Part shown: one piece after another, positions 33,340 through 44,775 of the stretch
How the letters are laid out: the number at the start of each line of letters is the position of its first letter
How positions within the stretch are numbered: the stretch's first letter is position 1
DNA from: Eunapius fragilis
Taxonomy: Eukaryota > Porifera > Demospongiae > Spongillida > Spongillidae
DNA length: 64,000 bases
Assembly (NCBI GenBank): GCA_963681505.1
Contig: OY811977.1
Span: 2,305,217 to 2,369,216, forward strand
Direction: 5' to 3'
Notes under the pieces: generated by a model
The model's database searches: none
Told to the model about the DNA's origin: nothing
The model's input: the letters and a program-made list of their open reading frames with translations, nothing else
Position numbers and translations under genes: made by a program

Positions 33340-34370
33340 CCAGCCTCTTCTGTGCTCTTGGGACCGTATCGCTTAGCCTTGCGGAGGAAGGATTTAGACA
33401 AAGGTGCAGGTGGGCAAACTGTTTCAGAGGCCAGCGATTTTTTAAAGAAAATTTTCGCGGCACCTTCTACAGTAGAATCCGAGTGATGTCGCTCTTCCAC
33501 GGCGGTAATCGGCTTGTCGAAATCGACAATGCTTTTCTGCCCTTCCGAGCTCAACCCTTCATACATATATATCTAACCCTTCCAGATTATGTCAAAATTG
33601 CCTGCATTCAAGATGGCTTTAATAATTATACTTTTCCCACTTACGAAAGAAAGCCTCTTTCGCTCTCTTTTTGGCCCCTGAAGATGAGGTAAGTGAAAAA
33701 TAGAGCCAGGGCCGCCAAGAGCCAGCCCGGGCCCGGGGCAAATCTTTTTCTCGGGCCCCTAGCCTAATGAATCTCGTTAAATCTTTAAACGCTATCACTT
33801 ACATCAAACCCATGTTGTTTTGGCGTATTCTTCCCTTTGACCCCTTCAGCACGCATTGTTCTTTTCTGGACGCCTGATTTGTGATGGTAGCTCATTCTTG
33901 CCGCTCGTTAAATAGAAAGTGTAAACCAAGACGCTGATTGGTACAACGGTCTGGGCCCCGAAACTAATTAGCAACTAAGCCATTCATTATCGACCAGGCC
34001 TGAGGGGGCGTGCCTAGTGACTAATAAAGGGCGTGGCTCTAAAGGCCCGGGCCCCATTGAGGCCCGGGCCCGGGGATTTTGCCCCCCCCCCCCCCCCCTC
34101 ATTGGGGCTGAATAGAGCACCTGTTCTTCTTCTGCTCGTCGCAAGGTTCGCTGTGCTGCAATTTGAATTGCGCGCTCTTTTGGCTCATCCGAAAGCCAGG
34201 CTGTTCCCGAATCAGCGAAATCAGGGTCATGTAATAGGCCGTCATCTTCTTCATCAACATCAGAACAGCCGGAATAATCCCAGAAATCGACCACGGCCTC
34301 GTCATTATGACTCATATTCATCTACCCCAAAATCGTTTTCATCGTCGTCTTCATCTTCACAAGCCGCCAT
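33340..34370 (-). CDS. Candidate host or element gene, acidic N-terminus, structure uncertain
   Basis: On the minus strand an ATG at 34,370 (MAACEDEDDDENDFG) lies just upstream of an acidic frame (VVDFWDYSGCSDVDEEDDGL, then a Glu/Arg-rich helix to about 34,120). Further down, a GTAAGT donor near 33,645 and an open stretch ending near 33,340 (FDKPITAVEERHHSDSTVEG, then a Lys/Arg-rich end) could be later exons. The intervening 33,708-34,105 is a repeat. I recognise no domain, and the frame from the first ATG stops after 21 codons unless spliced. Confidence 0.25.
33708..34105. mobile_element. Repeat with GGGCCCGGG-rich ends
   Basis: Both ends are rich in cccgggcccgggg (left at 33,726-33,740, right at 34,046-34,077 before a poly(C) run), each followed by similar words (caaatcttttt, gattttgcccc). 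Probably a non-autonomous element inserted in the candidate gene above; the exact ends are uncertain. Confidence 0.4.
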
Positions 34371-34415
34371 TTTTATTATGTGATATAATATATTCATAGA
34401 CACACCCAATGTCGC

Positions 34416-35352
34416 ATGGCAACAAGCCCAACTCAGCCTAAGCAGAGGGGCCTTGGGCTCCGTAGTCTTTCAGAACACAGTTCAGCTGCCTACATATCCT
34501 CTTTAAGTGCTTCTGGTGTCTGCTCATCTTCTTGCAAGCACCTAGCTGAATCCATCAAGGATTTTAATGAACCTGTCTCCTCTGATGATGCCTTGGTGTT
34601 GGATCATCTTGATGTTGTGATGCACCAAAGATCTCTGTCTGGCAAAATTGAAGATCATGATTAAAGTGTGTTACTTGATAAGGTCTCCTTGCCTGAGAAA
34701 GCACGTCTGCTTTCCGGCCATTTCTTCACCACATGCAGCTGCTTGGCTCTCTGTGATTCCTTCCCTCAGGCTCAATCTCCATCTTGAACCTGCTGAGTTT
34801 CAGATTGCTGTAAAGTGGTGGTTGGGCATTGCTGTTACTGATACTCCTGTTTGCTCCTTTTGCCCATCGATCCCATGCTTTGGACCCTTTAGGCCACCAT
34901 GCCTTAACATGCAAGCACGGAGGAGATGTGGTGTCGCGGCACAACAGGCTCAGGGATGTCCTCTTAGAATCTTGCCGACGGGCCTGTTTGGGTCCTCAAG
35001 TTGAAGCAGGAAGTGGTTTGGGGCACGAAGGACATAGAACACGACCAGCAGACATCCTTATCCCCCATTGGGATTTGGGCAAACCAGAAGCTCTAGATCT
35101 GACTGTCACATCTACGCTAAATTCAAGTACGCTATTGGAAGCGGGTGTGACAAGTGGATCTGCAGCTCTGGCTGCTGATGTGCGCAAGCACAATGCTAAT
35201 CACGCTCTGCCTCTCGCCTAGCCACCAGGGGAAATTGCTACAAGTCCCATGCTACCTGTCTATTGTATGGCAGGCTTAGCCTGACTTTGATGCGAGCCAA
35301 CGCACGGGCACTCCTGTCTCGAGCAGGATCATCTGTGGAAGATCCGTAGAAC
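34416..35352 (+). mobile_element. LINE 3' half (RLE-type, family A)
   Basis: Successive plus-strand frames encode a C-terminal LINE region: PKQRGLGLRSLSEHSSAAYI (34,430), ARLLSGHF-type and LHLEPAEFQ (34,780), then LDPLGHHALTCKHGGDVVSR (about 34,880), ADILIPHWDLGKPEALDLTV (about 35,055), SGSAALAADVRKHNANHA and the tail RANARALLSRAG. The HHALTC zinc motif followed by the P-A-D-I...A-L-D-L-T-V block fits a CCHC plus restriction-like endonuclease. Two or three frame changes. The tail matches the fragments at 125-250 and 489-680. Confidence 0.65.
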
Positions 35353-35984
35353 TTATTGTATATTAGTCCTTTTGTTTGTAATGTATTAGTTTACCCAATA
35401 GATATAATCAAGCCACTAAAAAAATCAAGCCATAGATAATTAATTTAAATTGTAACGGACAAATTTAATCATATATTCTGTTAGTTGGATAATTTTAGAA
35501 CGGTTTTAGGACCTAGAAAACGTTGTTGTAATCAATGGAATATGGAATATCATACTTTCATTGGCGGTATTGATCATAGTAAATCTACATCACAACAGAA
35601 TAGTTTTTTAGTACGTAGCGTACGCTATAAATTAATTAACAAATTTATTAAAAAGCAATACTGACTTCCCGCGGAAATAGTACAGTCCGCAACTTTTGTG
35701 ACCTCCTTACGTTGAGCAGTACTTCCCCAAACTACATTCTTCGGCTGGCTTTTGTGTTTGAGCAAAAGTATATTAGGTGCCTAACCAGTATTATAAATTT
35801 CTTCTGCCTCAGTTTTTATACAACGTCCAAAATTCACATGAGTAGCTACATTTCCACACACCAATTTTTAAAAAATCAAGCACGCGGCACGCCACAAAAA
35901 ATATGCTAGACATCATTCACGAGCATGGAAACTGACTTCCGTAGGAAAAAAGCGTCTTATACACTGTTGCTTTTGCTTACTGGG
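35353..35984. other. Spacer between LINE 3' end and receptor 2
   Basis: AT-rich sequence with no coding exon, RNA gene or recognised repeat. Confidence 0.45.
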
Positions 35985-37067
35985 CTATAAAGTACTTCTA
36001 ATTAGCGCGTCCTTTTCGTCCGCCTCACGCGGGGAGTCACACCTCAATTCATGACTGTTTGCAGTTGTGGTTGAATCAGTGGAAGGAATGGTTGGTCTGC
36101 TTCCGAGAAATGTCAGCTTAACGGTAGCTTTCTTCTTGTAACCCGGGTGGAAGAAAAGAAGGAACGGTAGAAGAATTGTTGAAGTCTGAAAGAAGCAGCT
36201 GGATATCAATCCAATTTCCGCCGGGTGTAGTCCATGATGCATGTCCAGCATCATGTACACATGCAGGCAGCAGCCCAAAATGGTAACCACGCAGTTCACC
36301 ATGGAGTAGATCAGTAGCGGGAATATCTCTCTCAGCGCCATCCAGTGCTGGGGCGACAGGTAGCGCTGCCTAACCTTGATGCAGAATATGGTGGCTACGG
36401 AGCACTGCAGGCACAAACCAACGGCGAGGATGATGGCAGCTGGCAGGGACGATACGAACAGTTGCATCATGTGTCCTGTCTTAAGCGGATTTGAGGCATC
36501 CGAACAGGCATCAATGATCCAGCACACGTAAGATCTGGGGGAGAACCCATAACGTCGATTGACAAAGGGGATCCACGATATTAAGAGAGGTAACAAAATA
36601 ATGCAGCACGTTCCCACAACGTGATGCTTGGATTCCTTCAAAGACACTTTAAGCACAGAGAGGGTGAACACATATACGCAGATCCAAGCTATGGTGAACA
36701 CTTGAACAAACCAGAATGTTTGGTAGGAGTAGGCTATTCCGGAACAAAATGCGCCCCACCCTTGTTGCATGTAATAAATGCCTATACTCTCGTTGTCAAA
36801 TGTGACAAAGGCAGTCGGTAGCGTCTGGAGCCCGATAGAAACTTCAAGGCATAGTGTACCGATTGCCAGGTAGAGCATCAGCCGGTAAACGAAGGATTGG
36901 TGAGCCTTGACTACCAAGATGAGCAGGATCGCTAAGAGACAGGAGAAAGACCCAACTGCAGAAAACAAAGAGTTGACTGTAATCAATGTCCTCCTTCTGT
37001 CGGGGTCCAGCGACCCCACGCAAGTGGAGTTATTCGAGCCATCCATCATGAAGTCCGAGGCAAACAT
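35985..37067 (-). CDS. Intronless seven-transmembrane receptor 2 (cAMP-receptor/secretin-like)
   Basis: A 360-codon frame starts at ATG 37,067 (MFASDFMMDGSNNSTC) with an N-glycosylation motif in a short N-terminus. Seven hydrophobic helices are visible, starting FSCLLAILLILVVKA and ending TSTILLPFLLFFHPGY. The TM1 exit HQSFVYRLMLYL resembles HRKLVYRLALYQ in receptor 1. A Cys precedes TM3 (WGAFCSG), and the second extracellular loop has RYGFSPRSYVCWI, like the YG...CWI motif of cAMP-receptor and secretin-like families. The C-terminal tail of about 55 residues is Ser/Thr-rich with basic patches, suited to phosphorylation. Ligand unknown. Confidence 0.8.
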   Translation of the reverse strand: MFASDFMMDGSNNSTCVGSLDPDRRRTLITVNSLFSAVGSFSCLLAILLILVVKAHQSFVYRLMLYLAIGTLCLEVSIGLQTLPTAFVTFDNESIGIYYMQQGWGAFCSGIAYSYQTFWFVQVFTIAWICVYVFTLSVLKVSLKESKHHVVGTCCIILLPLLISWIPFVNRRYGFSPRSYVCWIIDACSDASNPLKTGHMMQLFVSSLPAAIILAVGLCLQCSVATIFCIKVRQRYLSPQHWMALREIFPLLIYSMVNCVVTILGCCLHVYMMLDMHHGLHPAEIGLISSCFFQTSTILLPFLLFFHPGYKKKATVKLTFLGSRPTIPSTDSTTTANSHELRCDSPREADEKDALIRSTL

Positions 37068-37500
37068 GTATACTATAGTGCTGTGGGGGTGGCGGACGAA
37101 CGTTTACGCAGAGCATGCATGCGTGGTCACACGCCCACATGCCGTTTGCGTACGTGACCACAAACTGCTCGCACAATTATTAATAATATATAGGTTTAGC
37201 ATGTGTATCTGTTCTGTGCATGTATCGATCGAGCTATAGGTAAGGACTCTTATCACTCGGGTCACTAATACTTAGGTCATTTAAAAGTGGACTTTAGTCT
37301 CCCGTCCACCGTAACACTTCCTAGGAAGGAAGGCTTCCTAATGCGGAATCCGCATGTCTTTTGGTGCAGATGCCATCTTTGAAATTGCAGGAACATGAAG
37401 AACGATGGGACCGCGTACGAGGGTAAACTACGTATTTTAGTTCTCTAAAACCATAAATTTTCGTGGAGTCCAACTTAGCGCGAAACGATTCGTTTTTATC
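37068..37500. other. Upstream region of receptor 2
   Basis: No coding exon. The LINE sequence begins to be recognisable near 37,500-37,560. Confidence 0.4.
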
Positions 37501-39004
37501 ACATCGTTTGATTTACACCATTACCTACGTCTTCTGATGACACAAAGCAAAGGGGTGTGCTCCACCTCAACGATCTACTTCCGTCTTCTGATAATGCCAC
37601 ACAAACAGTTCGAGATGTTTTAATAGCTAAACATCCACCTGGATCACCAGCAGACCCTTCCATTCTTCTCCACACAGATGAAGGCCCAACTACTGTCCAC
37701 CCAGTCCTGTTTGATAGAATCGATGCAGTTGCCATCGTGATGCAGCCCTTCGAACTGATGGTGCCGCTGGACCTTCTGGCATTGATGCCAGTGGTTGAAA
37801 AAGAATATGCACCTCGTTCCAATCATCCTCCAATGAACTCTGTCATTCACTTGTTCTCCTGGCAAGGCGTCTTTGTACAACCTTTGTTGATACAAAAGGA
37901 CTTTTACACTTGCTTGCCTGCCGTGTCGTCTTGTTGCTTTAGATAAGAATTCAGGAGTGAGACCAATAGGAATTGGTGAAGCCGCCAGATGGATTATTAC
38001 CAAGGCCATTCTGAATGTCACCAGAGAAGACATTTAGCAAGCAGCAGGATCACTCCACCTCTGTGCTGGTCAGATGGCTGGGGCGGAAGCTGCTATATAT
38101 GGCATGAACCTTGCTTTTTTCATGATCAAGGGTCAAATGCTGTTCTCCTGGTTGATGCCATCAATGCATTTAATCTACTCAATCGACAAGCAGCTCTTCA
38201 TAACTTCAGATATTTATGCCCTTCCATTGCAACAGCCATCATCAACACCTATCGTGAGCCCACAGATCTCTTTGTCGATGGCAATTCCATTCTTTCTCAG
38301 GAGGGAACAACTCAGGGTGATCCCTTGGCTATGCCCATGTATGCATTAGCTATACTTCCACTCATACGACACATTGCAGATAATGTGCAGCAAGCATGGT
38401 ATGCAGATGATGCCACTGCCACTGGATCTCTCAAGAATCTACGCACTTGGTGGGGATAAGCTAGTCACAGTAGGTCCCTCTTATGGGTATTTTGTGAATG
38501 CTGTGAAGACATGGCTCATTACAAAAGAAGACACTCACACAAGAGAATTAGATATATTCAAGGACACACAAATCCGCATCACAAAGGAAGGCAAGCCACA
38601 TCTTAGAGCATCTCTGGGTACCTCGTCATACATAACTGAATTTGTGAAGGAAAAAGTAAAAAATTGGTCACTGGAACTGGAACAGCTGGCTTCCATAGCA
38701 AACACACAACCACATGCTGCCTTCATGGCTCTTACCAATGGGTTTAGCAAGCAGATGGGTTTATGTGGCAAGAACTATCCCCAACATTGGCCATCTTTTA
38801 CAACCGCTTGAAGAGTTACTCAGAACCAAATTTATCCCTTCGCTCACTGGCCGTGCAGCACCATCTGATCTGGAGAGAGAGCTACTAGCTCTTCCTGCTC
38901 ACTTAGGAGGCCTGGGCCTACTAAACCCCTCTAATCTCTCCACCACTGAGTATTCTGCTTCCATGAAGGTCACACAGCCTCTAGTAGACCATATCATAAA
39001 GCAG

Positions 39005-39080
39005 GATGAAAAATATGGATATGAGATCCTTCAAGATCAACTTTCTGCCAAAGCAAGATGAAAAATATGGATATGAGATT
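39005..39080 (+). repeat. 52-bp local duplication of LINE sequence beside the LTR element
   Basis: The LINE segment beginning gatgaaaaatatggatatga at 39,005 starts again at 39,057 and runs 24 bp to the LTR. On the far side of the LTR element the LINE resumes at agatccttcaagatcaac. So 52 bp are tandemly duplicated at the insertion point, in addition to the short target repeat. Confidence 0.8.
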
Positions 39081-39406
39081 TGTGATATACCTACGTAGGC
39101 CTATTGTTAAGTCTGACAGAATGAGTATATCAACTGATTATCACACGACATCTCACTATTAAATACCTGAATCACGCATGCGCTGCACAGGGGAAAAATG
39201 CGTGGAATCATTTAGAAATCACTGTGTGATCTACCACATAAATCATACGAAATCATACGCTTCGTGTGATTTTTGTGTGATTTTCGGAAAATCACACAAA
39301 AATCACACGCGAGCGTATGATTTATGTGGTAGATCACACAGTGATTTTTAAATGATTCCACGCATTTTTTCCCTGTGCTGCACAACTAATAGTTTCCTAT
39401 ATGACA
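39081..39406 (-). repeat. 3' LTR of the Ty3/gypsy fossil, carrying a MITE
   Basis: Same LTR as at 43,463-43,597 but lengthened to 326 bp by a foldback element at 39,190-39,376 plus its 8-bp target duplication. Confidence 0.85.
39190..39376. mobile_element. hAT-like foldback MITE inside the LTR
   Basis: A 187-bp foldback unit with ends ggggaaaaatgcgtgg and ccacgcattttttccc, flanked by the 8-bp direct repeat gctgcaca, present once in the other LTR. The 8-bp duplication and CAGGG-type ends suggest hAT. The interior is almost wholly self-complementary (atcacacaaaaatcacac words). Because the partner LTR lacks it, it inserted after the retrotransposon. Confidence 0.85.
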
Positions 39407-42400
39407 CTCCTCTCTCCTTAATATCTATCTGGTGGTCTTCTATTTTGTCTCAGCTGATACTTATGTCTAGTTACTTCAACCTCTGGTTTCCTGTATATCT
39501 CCCCTCTTTCATCTGTTTCGTTCTCTGTTATTTCTTCTCTTTCGCCTGTTTCCTTCTCTGTTTCGTTCTCTCCTTCTGGCGTATCTTGCTCTATCTGTAC
39601 TGCCTCTCTTTCCTCCAGAACTGTACGCTTTTCTTCTTCCTTGGTAGACTGTGTCATTTGTTCATCGTCTTTATCACTTTCCCTTCCCCCTGATTTTTTT
39701 ATTCGCTCCTCTGCTCTTCTGAGATGGTCAGTATGTCTTCTCCACATTCTCCCATCGGCTAACATATACGATGCCGGTCCCGAACCCTGCTTTATTTGTC
39801 CTTTTATCCATCTCTCCCCAGCCCCAACATTTCTTGCCCACACAACGTTATTTGGCTCAAACCCTCTCTCTCTCGTACTCTTGTCATGCCACTCTTTTTG
39901 TTCTTCTTGCTTCTTTTGCACGATCTGCTCTGTAGTTTCCCGAAGGAGATCCAACCTGGTCCTTAGCTCTCTCTGCAGAAAAAGACTACCAGGGGACACA
40001 TTAGTAACAGTGTGTGGTGTACTACGATATGCTAACAAAAATGAAGACAATCTATGTTGCCATGTCTGCCCGCTGTTTTCTTCATTGCTTCCATCGCTCT
40101 TTTGAATGACTGCACGAAACGTTCCACTAAGTCCATTTGTTGCTGGGTGATAGGGAGCACTTCGAATATGCTTTATTCCATTATTTAGCATGAACTCTTC
40201 AAACTCTTTTGCAACAAACTGAGGGCCATTATCAGACACCAACTGTTCTGGCAGTCCATAAGACGCAAAGATGTGACGAAGAATCTCAATCGTCATTTGC
40301 GCTGTTGTACTTGTCATCTCGTACACTTCTGGCCATTTAGAGTGCGCGTCCATCAACAAAAAACACATTTTCCCACTTACTAGTCCCGCAAAGTCCACGT
40401 GAACTCTTTGCCATGGTCTCTCTGGCCACGTCCAAGGTTGCATTGAAGCCAGGGGTATATGGATTGCTTTATGGCCTGACAACATTCGCATGACCTAATA
40501 CATGTTTCAATGTCCCGATCTATGTTAGGCCACCACACATGACTTCTCGCCAGGGCTTTCATTCTGGACATACACGGATGGTTATGATGTAATTCCGATA
40601 GGACCTTCTCCTGTAACTTTCGAGGTATTACGACTCGCATCCCCCACAGCAAGGTGTGATTTTCCATGGTTAGTTCCGTCTTCTTTAATTCATATGCTTA
40701 TAACTCTGCTGTGACCACTTCTGGCCAGCCTTTTTGAAGGTAACTCATCACCTTGCTCAAATCTTTGTCTTGTCGGCTTTCATTTTGCAACTGTCCTGCA
40801 GTTACCGGGAGCGTTTCTATTTGCACCATGTTGAATATGCTAGCTTCTGTTTCTTCTTCGTGTTCTTCACATTTCAATGGCAATCTGGACAACCCATCCA
40901 CGTTTCCGTGTTCTTCCGTTGCTCTAAACTTCACGTCATACTGATAAGCTGACAGTACTAGTGCCCATATTTGTAATCTAGACGCAGCCACCATAGGTAA
41001 TCCAGTCTTTGGACCGAAAATGGTGGTTAACGGTTTGTGATCCGTTAACAGCAGAAATTTTCGTCCATACAAATACACGTGAAATCTTTTTACTCCGAAG
41101 ATGATAGCTAAAGCCTCCTTTTCTATCTGTGCATAGTTTCGTTCTGCCTCTGACAACGTCCGTGACGCAAACGCTACTGGCCTTTCCGTTCCCTCTCCAC
41201 TCACTTGTGTCAACACCGCCCCTACACCATAACTCGATGCATCTGTAGCCATCCAGTCTCAAAGACAACTTTGGATTATAATGTGCTAGAACCTTAGAAG
41301 ATGTCAACAAGCCTTTGGCTGCTAAAAAGGCTTGGCTACATTCTTCAGACCACTGCCATCTACTATTCTTCTTCAGCAATGTGTATAACGGAGAAATAGT
41401 TGTCGATAGGTTTGGCAGAAATTTGGCATAATAGTTCACCATTCCTAAAAATGACTTTAATTCTGCCACGTTCTTAGGTTGTGGAACTTTCACCATAGCT
41501 TCTATTTTTATTTCGAGCGGGTGTAAACCTTCTGCATCTATTCTATGCCCCAAGAACTCAACAGAGTTGGCCATGAACATACACTTACTTTTCCTCACAG
41601 TAATGCCATGGGTCTTCAGACGCTCCAGCACTAGCTCCAGATTCATCAGGTGTTCGTCTTCACTACCTCCTGTTACCAAAATATCATCAATGTAGCAAAC
41701 CGTTCTTGACATGCCTTGTAAGACTGAGTCCATGAGTTTCTGGAAAATGGCGGGAGCCGATGCAATTCCAAACGGTAACCGGGTATACTGATACAGACCC
41801 CTGTGTGTATTAATAGTGCACATTTTTCTTGACTCATTATCCAAAGGAAGTTGTTGATACACATTAGACAGGTCCAGTCTCGTGAACTGTTTCCCCCCAG
41901 CTAGTGTAGCAAACAGTTCCTCGGGAATTGGTAAGGGATACTGGTCTACATGTAGGGCTGAATTCACCGTTATCCCAAAATCCCCACATATTCTTATACT
42001 TCGGTCTGGCTTTGGAACTGGCACAATGGGTGTGGCCCATTCACTGTGATTGACAGGACAGATAACACCCGTTTTCTCAAGCCGCTCAAGCTCCCTTTCG
42101 ATCTATTCTTTTATTGCAAAGGGTACTGATCTTGGTCTACAGAAAACAGGCTGTGCTCCCTCTTTCAGGACTAGCCTTGCATTAAACGGATGTATCTCAC
42201 CTAGGTTGTCATTAAACACTTCTGGAAAACCTTTTACAAAAGCTTCTACCTTTTCTGCTACTCCCTTTCCTTTATTCTCTGTAACCACTTTGCTGCTTAT
42301 TGTGGGCGGGGTTACCAATTCGTTTATTTGATGCCATTGTATTCTAAACGTCTGTAACCAATCTCTGCCCAACAAACTAGGGCCTCTTCCCGCCAACACA

Positions 42401-43462
42401 ACTAATCTACACTGCCTTTCTTGCTCTCCCAGCCTGACCCTTACCCGCACTTCTCCCCATACCTGTATTCTTTGAGTAGTATAAGTGGCCAGCTTCAATG
42501 CAGATTCAGCCAGCCTTAGTTTGGGAAACTTTTTCCGATAGGTATCTTCTGAAATGATAGACACTGCGGCCCCCTTGTCTATTTCCATCATCAACATTTC
42601 TCCGATGATCTCCGCCTTCACCATATATGCGCTCAAGGTGCCCTGTGACTTAAACAATGAACCCATTGTTCCCTCACATAATGTATCTATTACATGATAC
42701 CGGTGACCTCTGCTCTCGTTTTGACCTTGTTTATCCACCCATTTCAGCTCTTCTTTGTCCTGTCTTGCCTTACACTTTGCTTCAATGTGGCCCTTCTTTT
42801 GACACCTATAACATACTGCATTTTTAAAACGGCAATGCTCAGCTTGATGCCCCCTCTTCCCACAATGCCAACAACCCTGTCCCCCTTGTGCCCGACTATT
42901 ACCATAATCCTGAACCTTCCCTTCTGAAACTTTAACCACTTGACTGCTTTTCTGCGCTGCTTCCATGCCTCGAGCGATTTGCACTGCCTTCTCAAAGTCC
43001 AGTTCTGGTTCTGACAGTAGCCGCCTTTGTATACTTTCATTTGCCAATCCGCATACGAAACGGTCCCTCAACGCCTCTGCCAAAAATGCTCCAAACGCAC
43101 ACGTACCCGCTAATCGTTTCAGCTCTGCTACATACTCCAAAACCGACTCCCCGTTACCTTGGTTATGCCGGTTGAAATGGAACCGTTCGACCACGACCAG
43201 GCGCTTCGGTTCGAAGTGTTCTTGAAGGGCAGTCACCAGCTGTTCATACGTCTTATCTCCGGGTACTACCGGATGCAGCAAACTCCTCAGCAACGAATAC
43301 GTCCGACTGCCAATCACGCTGAGTAGTACCGCCACTCGTCTCTCTGTTGGAATCTGGTTTGCTGCGCAACTCTTTCCAAATACACTGTGATAGACTCCAG
43401 TTCCGACTGGAACTCCGATATTTGGCCTACGGCTATAGCAGCCATCCCACCCTCGTCGCCAA

Positions 43463-43597
43463 TGTGATATACCCACGTAGGCCTATTGTTAAGTCTGACA
43501 GAATGAGTATATCAACTGATTATTTATCACACGACATCTCACTATTAAATACCTGAATGGCGCATGCGCTGCACAACTAATAGTTCCCTATATGACA
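43463..43597 (-). repeat. 5' LTR of the Ty3/gypsy fossil
   Basis: About 135 bp, with TGTCATATAGG at one end and GTATATCACA at the other (element orientation). It matches the outer parts of 39,081-39,406. Unusually short for a Ty3/gypsy LTR. Confidence 0.85.
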
Positions 43598-44494
43598 AGA
43601 TCCTTCAAGATCAACTTTCTGCCAAAGCTGAAGTCCACAAATCCAAACGAGAACAGCATTCAAATGCAGCTACGACCTTAAAGGATATTTTTCCTCCTTC
43701 TCTTGACATGCCATGGACCTCTCCCAAGAAAAAGGTGCCTCCACCTGGCTTTCAGTTCGACCACTTGAAGAATACGGCTTTGCGCTCCATAAAGGAGCCT
43801 TACGTGATGCTTTGGCTTTACGTTATGGCTGGAGTCCTGCGAATGCTCCACTTAATTGAGCTTGTGGCACCCACTTTTCTGTTGAACATGTGCTGTCATG
43901 CCCTAAGGGCGGGTATCCATCAATCAGACACAATGAAATCAGAGAATTATTAACAGCTGCTCTCTTGTCGAAAGTATGCCACAATGTGTCCACAGAGCCT
44001 CATCTACAACCCATGACAGGTGAGGTCATGAGTGGACTCTCAGCAGCGAATATCCAGGATGGTGCACGATTGGACATTGCAGCAGATGGATTTTGTGGGA
44101 GTCAGTTCGAACAGGCATTTTATGATTTAAAGGTTTTTAATCCTTACGCCCCCCTCGAATCAAAAGATTCCTTTATCTTTATGCTACTGTAGCCATGAAA
44201 ACGAGAAAAAGAGGAAATATGGTCAACATGCCTCCTTCACTCCACATATTCTCTCTTGCACTGGTGGCCTTGGGCCTCAAGCCACAACAATTAAGCTATA
44301 AGCGTCTGGCTTCTCTGCTCTCTGCTAAATGGAACCAGGCTTATAGCTTCACCATCATGTGGTTGAGATGCCGCCTTGCCTACTCGTTACATGCGAAGTG
44401 CATTCGAGGGGCACGCTCTCACCTTGGCCATTATATGTCTGCTACACAACCTCCTCTTGACCTGGTGTCAAGGGAAGCCCTTCTACTTGTTTAA

Positions 44495-44726
44495 TCTGTG
44501 CTTGGTTTCTTTGTAAACTTAATTTATTTGATCATCAATTTTATTCACTAGGTGGTGTAATTCACGTGATTTCACGACCCGGGTCACGTCAATAGGAACT
44601 ACTAACGCAATTCCTAATTAATAACACAAAAACAAATATATATGATTAATCGGTAATTAGGTAATTATCGGTAATTAGTGATTATTATTAGTAATTGAGG
44701 GGAATTACCTCCCCCCCCTCCATTGC
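44495..44726. other. Spacer between LINE 3' end and CVNH gene
   Basis: AT-rich, with attaggtaattatcggtaatt-like repeats. It holds the proximal promoter of the downstream gene. A C-rich run at 44,711-44,718 lies just upstream of the TATA box. Confidence 0.45.
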
Positions 44727-44735
44727 TATATAAAG
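44727..44735 (+). promoter_or_regulatory. TATA box of the CVNH gene
   Basis: tatataaag lies 41 bp before the ATG at 44,776, a spacing that implies a very short 5' leader. Confidence 0.65.
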
Positions 44736-44775
44736 AGTAACTGTTACTGCACATTATTTTTTCAAACTGACAGCT

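Larger units (their letters stand above)
39081..43597 (-). mobile_element. Ty3/gypsy LTR retrotransposon (fossil), minus orientation
   Basis: A nearly full-length Ty3/gypsy element lies between two matching LTRs. Parts in order from high to low coordinate: gag with two CCHC zinc knuckles (about 42.7-43.4 kb), aspartic protease (42.3-42.6), reverse transcriptase with YIDD (41.3-42.1), RNase H (40.8-41.3), integrase with HHCC finger and DDE core (39.8-40.7), then a polypurine tract (aaggagagaggag) next to the 3' LTR. The layout follows the K02A2.6-like branch. It is broken by roughly five frame disruptions. The LTRs differ at only a handful of positions, so it is fairly young but not brand new. 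The target repeat is agat(t/c). It inserted into a LINE. Confidence 0.9.
37500..44494 (+). mobile_element. LINE (RLE-type, family B) split by an LTR element
   Basis: The longest LINE copy here. Left part (37,500-39,080): upstream block (HPVLFDRIDA), RT blocks with VRPIGIGEA-like, VLLVDAINAFNLLNRQAALH (38,150), EGTTQGDPLAMPMYALAI (38,310) and WYADDATATGS (the YADD motif, 38,395), then the thumb region. Right part (43,598-44,494): a zinc motif near 43,880 (frame-shifted), GYPSIRHNEIRE-like, GARLDIAADGFCG (44,070), and the tail KRLASLLSAKWNQAYS. The zinc motif followed by D-I-A...D-L-K-V fits a CCHC plus restriction-like endonuclease (R2-superclade type). Several stops and frame changes make it inactive. 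The two parts are one LINE separated by the LTR element at 39,081-43,597. Confidence 0.7.

Noticed and set aside
39352-40105. Plus-strand Phe/Ser/Leu-rich open frames
   Set aside because: Antisense of the integrase and linker region of the Ty3/gypsy fossil.
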